Source: Bacteroidota bacterium (GTDB lineage Bacteria > Bacteroidota > Bacteroidia > 2-12-FULL-35-15). Taken from it: DNA of 64,000 bases. Each line of letters begins with the position of its first letter. Position 1 is the stretch's first letter. The position numbers were made by a program, and so were the translations under genes. Positions 61,160 to 64,000 of the stretch are shown in pieces. A model generated the notes under the pieces. It was not told the origin of the DNA and made no database searches. It worked only from the letters and a program-made list of their open reading frames with translations. The stretch is from NCBI GenBank assembly GCA_025963725.1, contig JAOQAE010000004.1, forward strand, positions 617,616-681,615, read 5' to 3'.

Positions 61160-62110
61160 TCACTTCTTCATCCACGCTTCGATCTCTCCCTGGTCGAGGT
61201 CGATATAGTTCACATCATGCTCCACCATACTGTTGTTCACGAGATAGATCGCAGGCATGTTTGTGCCGGCGAGGTAAACGAATGGCCTTCCGAGCAGCAT
61301 GCAATGCGGGATACCTTCCGTGTGCGTATCATCAAAGAAAGGTTTTAATTTTTCATCATCCCCGTTCAGCACAAAATAAAAAGAGATCTCCGGGTTGCGC
61401 TCATGCATGATCCTGATCTTTTTTGCGGCAATGCGGCAGTGCGGACAGCTAAGGCTCATAAAGGCAATGATGTGCTTGCCCTGCGATAATGTTTTCGGCG
61501 GTACATTCAGCCTTGCATTGTTGTACAGCGAATCAAGCTCCAGCTTGTAATTTTCTTCCGGCTTGTTGAGGTAAGACTTTGAGTAATCCAGCTCCACGGC
61601 GTTAAGGATGAACGGCATGGCTAAGGAAACAACCAGCGCTCCGTAAACCACCCATGCCGCATATTTATTGTCCCATCCCGTGTGAAATTTGTAAAGTAAA
61701 AGAAGCACAAGGATCATCACCACATTTTTCATCAGTGCCCAGAATGGCGTCATGGTAAAAACGGTTCCGAAACAACCACAGTTCCCGTTGTTCCCCGCAA
61801 GCATCATCAGGGTAAGATAGATGCAGAATATTCCAAGTACCGCGATCGCCAGCCGGTAGCCCACTTTCCTGAGCCTGACATTTAAAATAAGAATGAGGCC
61901 GATAAAGAATTCCAGGCCGATCATAAGCCGGGCGATAAAGGGGGCTGTCCGCCAGTTGGCAACCCCAAGATCCACAAAAGTGAATTCAAAAGGTTCGATA
62001 GGAGAGGAGTATCTGGGAAGAAAAGGGAATCCGCCTTTTGTATAACCTGATATAATAAATACTGCACCCAATAAAATGGTGAGTGTTACAAAAAGTATCT
62101 TTTTCAGCAT
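61160..62110 (-). CDS. MauE/DoxX-like membrane protein fused to thioredoxin-like domain
   Basis: The 316-aa protein has about five TM helices (near 5-25, 58-78, 86-104, 124-140 and 152-170), with NCGCFG (110-115) between the third and fourth, a MauE/DoxX-type hallmark. The thioredoxin-like domain follows (about 200-316), with active-site CPHC (222-225) in FMSLSCPHC and cis-Pro region GIPHCML. It would transfer disulfide equivalents across the inner membrane. The fusion suggests a self-contained redox relay. It stops exactly next to the convergent barrel gene. Confidence 0.85.
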   Translation of the reverse strand: MLKKILFVTLTILLGAVFIISGYTKGGFPFLPRYSSPIEPFEFTFVDLGVANWRTAPFIARLMIGLEFFIGLILILNVRLRKVGYRLAIAVLGIFCIYLTLMMLAGNNGNCGCFGTVFTMTPFWALMKNVVMILVLLLLYKFHTGWDNKYAAWVVYGALVVSLAMPFILNAVELDYSKSYLNKPEENYKLELDSLYNNARLNVPPKTLSQGKHIIAFMSLSCPHCRIAAKKIRIMHERNPEISFYFVLNGDDEKLKPFFDDTHTEGIPHCMLLGRPFVYLAGTNMPAIYLVNNSMVEHDVNYIDLDQGEIEAWMKK

Positions 62111-62170
62111 GACACAAAAGTAAAAAATTATGAGCGCAGTGCCTAAGATTTATCATTCCTTAACAATTCT

Positions 62171-63757
62171 TCATTCCGGAACCTTATACTTACTGATCCT
62201 GCTGAGCAGGTTGCGGTTCAGGATCACCACGGAAGTGATGATGCCGGAGAACATGGCGGAGCCCACACCCACGCATACGATGTCCTGCCCGGTAAGGTAC
62301 AGGTTCTTGTAGGGCGTTGTTGCACGCAGCTGCTTCAGCGTAAAGCGCTTCGGGCTGTGCTCGAGGCCGTAGATCTCGCCGCGCTCATAATTGCTGAAAT
62401 GCCTCGTGGAGAGCGGGGTGGAAAGCTCGCACACCTCGATCTTTCCTTTCAGCTGCGGCAGCACGCTGTAAAGCTTTTCGAGCAGGCGCTCCTGCATTTC
62501 CGCTTTGTACTTATCATATTCATCACCGCGCTTTTTCCATTTCATATCTTTCCATTCCTCCACCCATTCGTAGGGGCAGGATGCAATTACCTGCACCGTG
62601 CTGGTGCCCGGGTGCCTGCGGGCCCAGTCGGTATCCTTTGCCGACGGAAATGAAATATAGCTGAGCGATGGTTCCCAGTGCCTGTGCTCGAGGTGCGCAT
62701 TGTAATCCTTGTCCAGCTCGTAGCTGTTGTACAGCCAGATGTTATGCTTTGGCAATGCAAGCTCATCGTCGGTTCCTTTCAGGCCTACATAAAGGCAGAT
62801 ATGCGATATGGATGCTTTCAGGTTATTGATCTCCGTGGTGCTTTCGCTTTTTTCCGCACGGATGAGCTTATTGTAAGTATTGTGGATGCCGGCGTTGCTG
62901 ATGATCTTGCCTGCGCGGAGTATATCGCCGTTCTCCATCTCCACCCCGGTGGCCTTATTGTTCTCGATCACAATGCGCTTTACCGGCGCGCTGATCGCGA
63001 TGGTGCCGCCATTGGCCTCTATCACGCTGATGAGGCTTTTCGGGATGCTGGAAGAGCCGCCAACAGGATAATTGCCGCCATCGAGGAAATGATCGGTGAC
63101 CATGGCATGGATCGCAAAGCTGCTCTTTTTAGGCGGCAGCCCGTAATTGCCGCACTGCGCCGACAATACGGAGATGAGCTTTTCATTCGACGTTAATCCG
63201 CGGATCACTTCGTAGGTTGTTTGCTGCGAATATTTGTAAAACCCCCTTCTCAGGAAATAGCCGACACTTTTGCTGAGCCAATCCGGCATAGTGCGCTCGG
63301 CGAAGAACATCAGGGAAAGCCCTGCCACTTTTGAAACCAGCTTATAATAATCGCGGATCGCTTTTTCTTCCTCCGGGAAATACGCGATCATTTGCTGCAG
63401 CTGCTCTTCACGGCCTGCCATAAAATTATACACATCGCCGGCAATGATCGCCTGGTCGTATACCTTTCCCATGTCCGACCATTTCAGCTTTCCATCGGTA
63501 ACATAATCAAAGGCCTTCCGCAAAAGTCCGTCCTTAATATTTACCTGTCCTACGTAATGCACGCCTACGTCCCATTCAAATTTTTTACGCTTAAAGGTAT
63601 GTGTGAATCCGCCGGCTACATAATGCTTCTCAAGCACCAGCACTTTTTTGCCGGCCTTTGAAAGAATGGCGGCAGTGGTGAGCCCGCCCATTCCGGAGCC
63701 GATGATAATGGCGTCGTAATAGTTTTTTGCCAGTTCCGGGGAGTACAGGTTCTTCAT
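62171..63757 (-). CDS. CrtI/retinol-saturase-type FAD-dependent oxidoreductase
   Basis: The 528-aa flavoprotein has the dinucleotide motif AIIIGSGMGGLTTAAIL (about 16-32) and VLVLEKHYVAGGFTHTFKRK. The family mark is the C-terminal LYLTGQDIVCVGVGSAMFSG. It resembles all-trans-retinol 13,14-reductase and phytoene-desaturase relatives, which saturate or desaturate polyenes. The substrate is unknown; carotenoid or related polyene metabolism is likely. It is separated from the MauE gene by 60 bases. Confidence 0.9.
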   Translation of the reverse strand: MKNLYSPELAKNYYDAIIIGSGMGGLTTAAILSKAGKKVLVLEKHYVAGGFTHTFKRKKFEWDVGVHYVGQVNIKDGLLRKAFDYVTDGKLKWSDMGKVYDQAIIAGDVYNFMAGREEQLQQMIAYFPEEEKAIRDYYKLVSKVAGLSLMFFAERTMPDWLSKSVGYFLRRGFYKYSQQTTYEVIRGLTSNEKLISVLSAQCGNYGLPPKKSSFAIHAMVTDHFLDGGNYPVGGSSSIPKSLISVIEANGGTIAISAPVKRIVIENNKATGVEMENGDILRAGKIISNAGIHNTYNKLIRAEKSESTTEINNLKASISHICLYVGLKGTDDELALPKHNIWLYNSYELDKDYNAHLEHRHWEPSLSYISFPSAKDTDWARRHPGTSTVQVIASCPYEWVEEWKDMKWKKRGDEYDKYKAEMQERLLEKLYSVLPQLKGKIEVCELSTPLSTRHFSNYERGEIYGLEHSPKRFTLKQLRATTPYKNLYLTGQDIVCVGVGSAMFSGIITSVVILNRNLLSRISKYKVPE

Positions 63758-63952
63758 AAATATGTGCTAATATACAAATGTGGCGGGAATAACCAAGGTG
63801 TTACGTATGTGTCACGAAGCTATGTAGTTATACCGGCCGGTGTAGAAAGAAAATCACAGCTCTGCTGGAATAATATTTTATTGCCTTGTTATGCAATGCA
63901 TTTTTCATTGCAAATGAATGTTTAATTAAACTTTACGGGGGCCGGACTATAT

Positions 63953-64000
63953 ATGATCTTAAACGAAGTTAGAGTTATGCGTGGCCCGAATATGTGGTCA
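63953..64000 (+). CDS. cphA: Start of cyanophycin synthetase-like gene, truncated by window edge
   Basis: The last 48 bases form 16 codons from ATG (63953-63955) to the edge, reading MILNEVRVMRGPNMWS. CphA proteins usually begin with an Ile/Val-rich strand followed by LRGPNxWS, so this matches the family N-terminus well, but only 16 residues are visible. The enzyme makes multi-L-arginyl-poly-L-aspartate (cyanophycin). A small hairpin (TGCAATG/CATTGCA, 63892-63912) lies in the upstream gap 63758-63952, which otherwise shows nothing clear. Confidence 0.55.
   Translation, partial: MILNEVRVMRGPNMWS

Noticed and set aside
63892-63912. Hairpin TGCAATG/CATTGCA upstream of the cphA-like start as an operator
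   Set aside because: It is a short stem in AT-rich sequence with no second copy; too little to call.
1-64000. CRISPR arrays, tRNA or rRNA genes, transposases, prophage genes
   Set aside because: Reading all intergenic gaps, I found no repeat-spacer pattern, no cloverleaf with conserved tRNA loops, and no integrase or transposase motif. The short repeats found are spaced irregularly and are not CRISPR-like.

Overview
The window looks like chromosomal DNA of a free-living member of the Bacteroidota, probably a Chitinophagales/Sphingobacteriales-type organism. The signs are: start sites preceded by the Bacteroidota -7 box TAnnTTTG (at least eight good matches) and almost no Shine-Dalgarno sequences; signal peptides ending in AQ; DUF5686, S37 peptidase and GldM-like secreted proteins; fused E1 alpha-beta dehydrogenase; SpoIIE-type phosphatases built on TPR or membrane sensors; and several families of Bacteroidota-style intergenic inverted repeats. 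I see no rRNA, tRNA, CRISPR array, transposase or prophage.

Layout. 1-1.9 kb: a STAS-like protein, a soluble histidine kinase and a response regulator (cut by the window edge), one operon on the minus strand. 2.0-10.6 kb: a tightly overlapping four-gene minus-strand operon (membrane protein, SH3-like/trypsin-like protease, 899-aa secreted protein, 1193-aa polytopic Cache-like membrane protein). I cannot match it to a described system and it is the best candidate for something new here. 11.2-14.1 kb: a KTSC-like protein and a zinc-ribbon/SPFH pair resembling B. subtilis YdjG/YdjI. 14.1-19.2 kb: repeats, a flavoprotein, then a MarR-YceI-dioxygenase-YciI-pirin cluster with the same palindrome in front of marR and of yceI. 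19.2-36.6 kb: housekeeping and envelope genes (methyltransferase, DUF5686, RlmD, transglutaminase-like protein, ornithine aminotransferase, polysaccharide deacetylase, fused E1, SDR, S37 peptidase, DEAD-box helicase).

36.7-45.8 kb: CsbD, a GT39-like membrane protein, a crotonase, an SRPBCC protein, a probably frameshifted small membrane protein, three tandem SpoIIE-type phosphatases with three different front ends, and a DUF6934-like gene with an easily missed 58-aa partner. 45.9-53.1 kb: PaaZ, an acyltransferase, a C45-like hydrolase, AcpS and PaaK, which is part of a phenylacetyl-CoA route. 53.2-61.2 kb: a secretory cluster of two paralogous 530-565-aa exported proteins, an unusually long M48 metalloprotease and three tandem paralogous outer-membrane-barrel-like proteins, the last four genes overlapping or nearly touching. 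61.2-64 kb: a MauE/thioredoxin fusion, a CrtI/retinol-saturase-type oxidoreductase, and at the extreme right edge the first 16 codons of what looks like cyanophycin synthetase.

All family names come from recognising motifs in the translated sequence; no database search was run.
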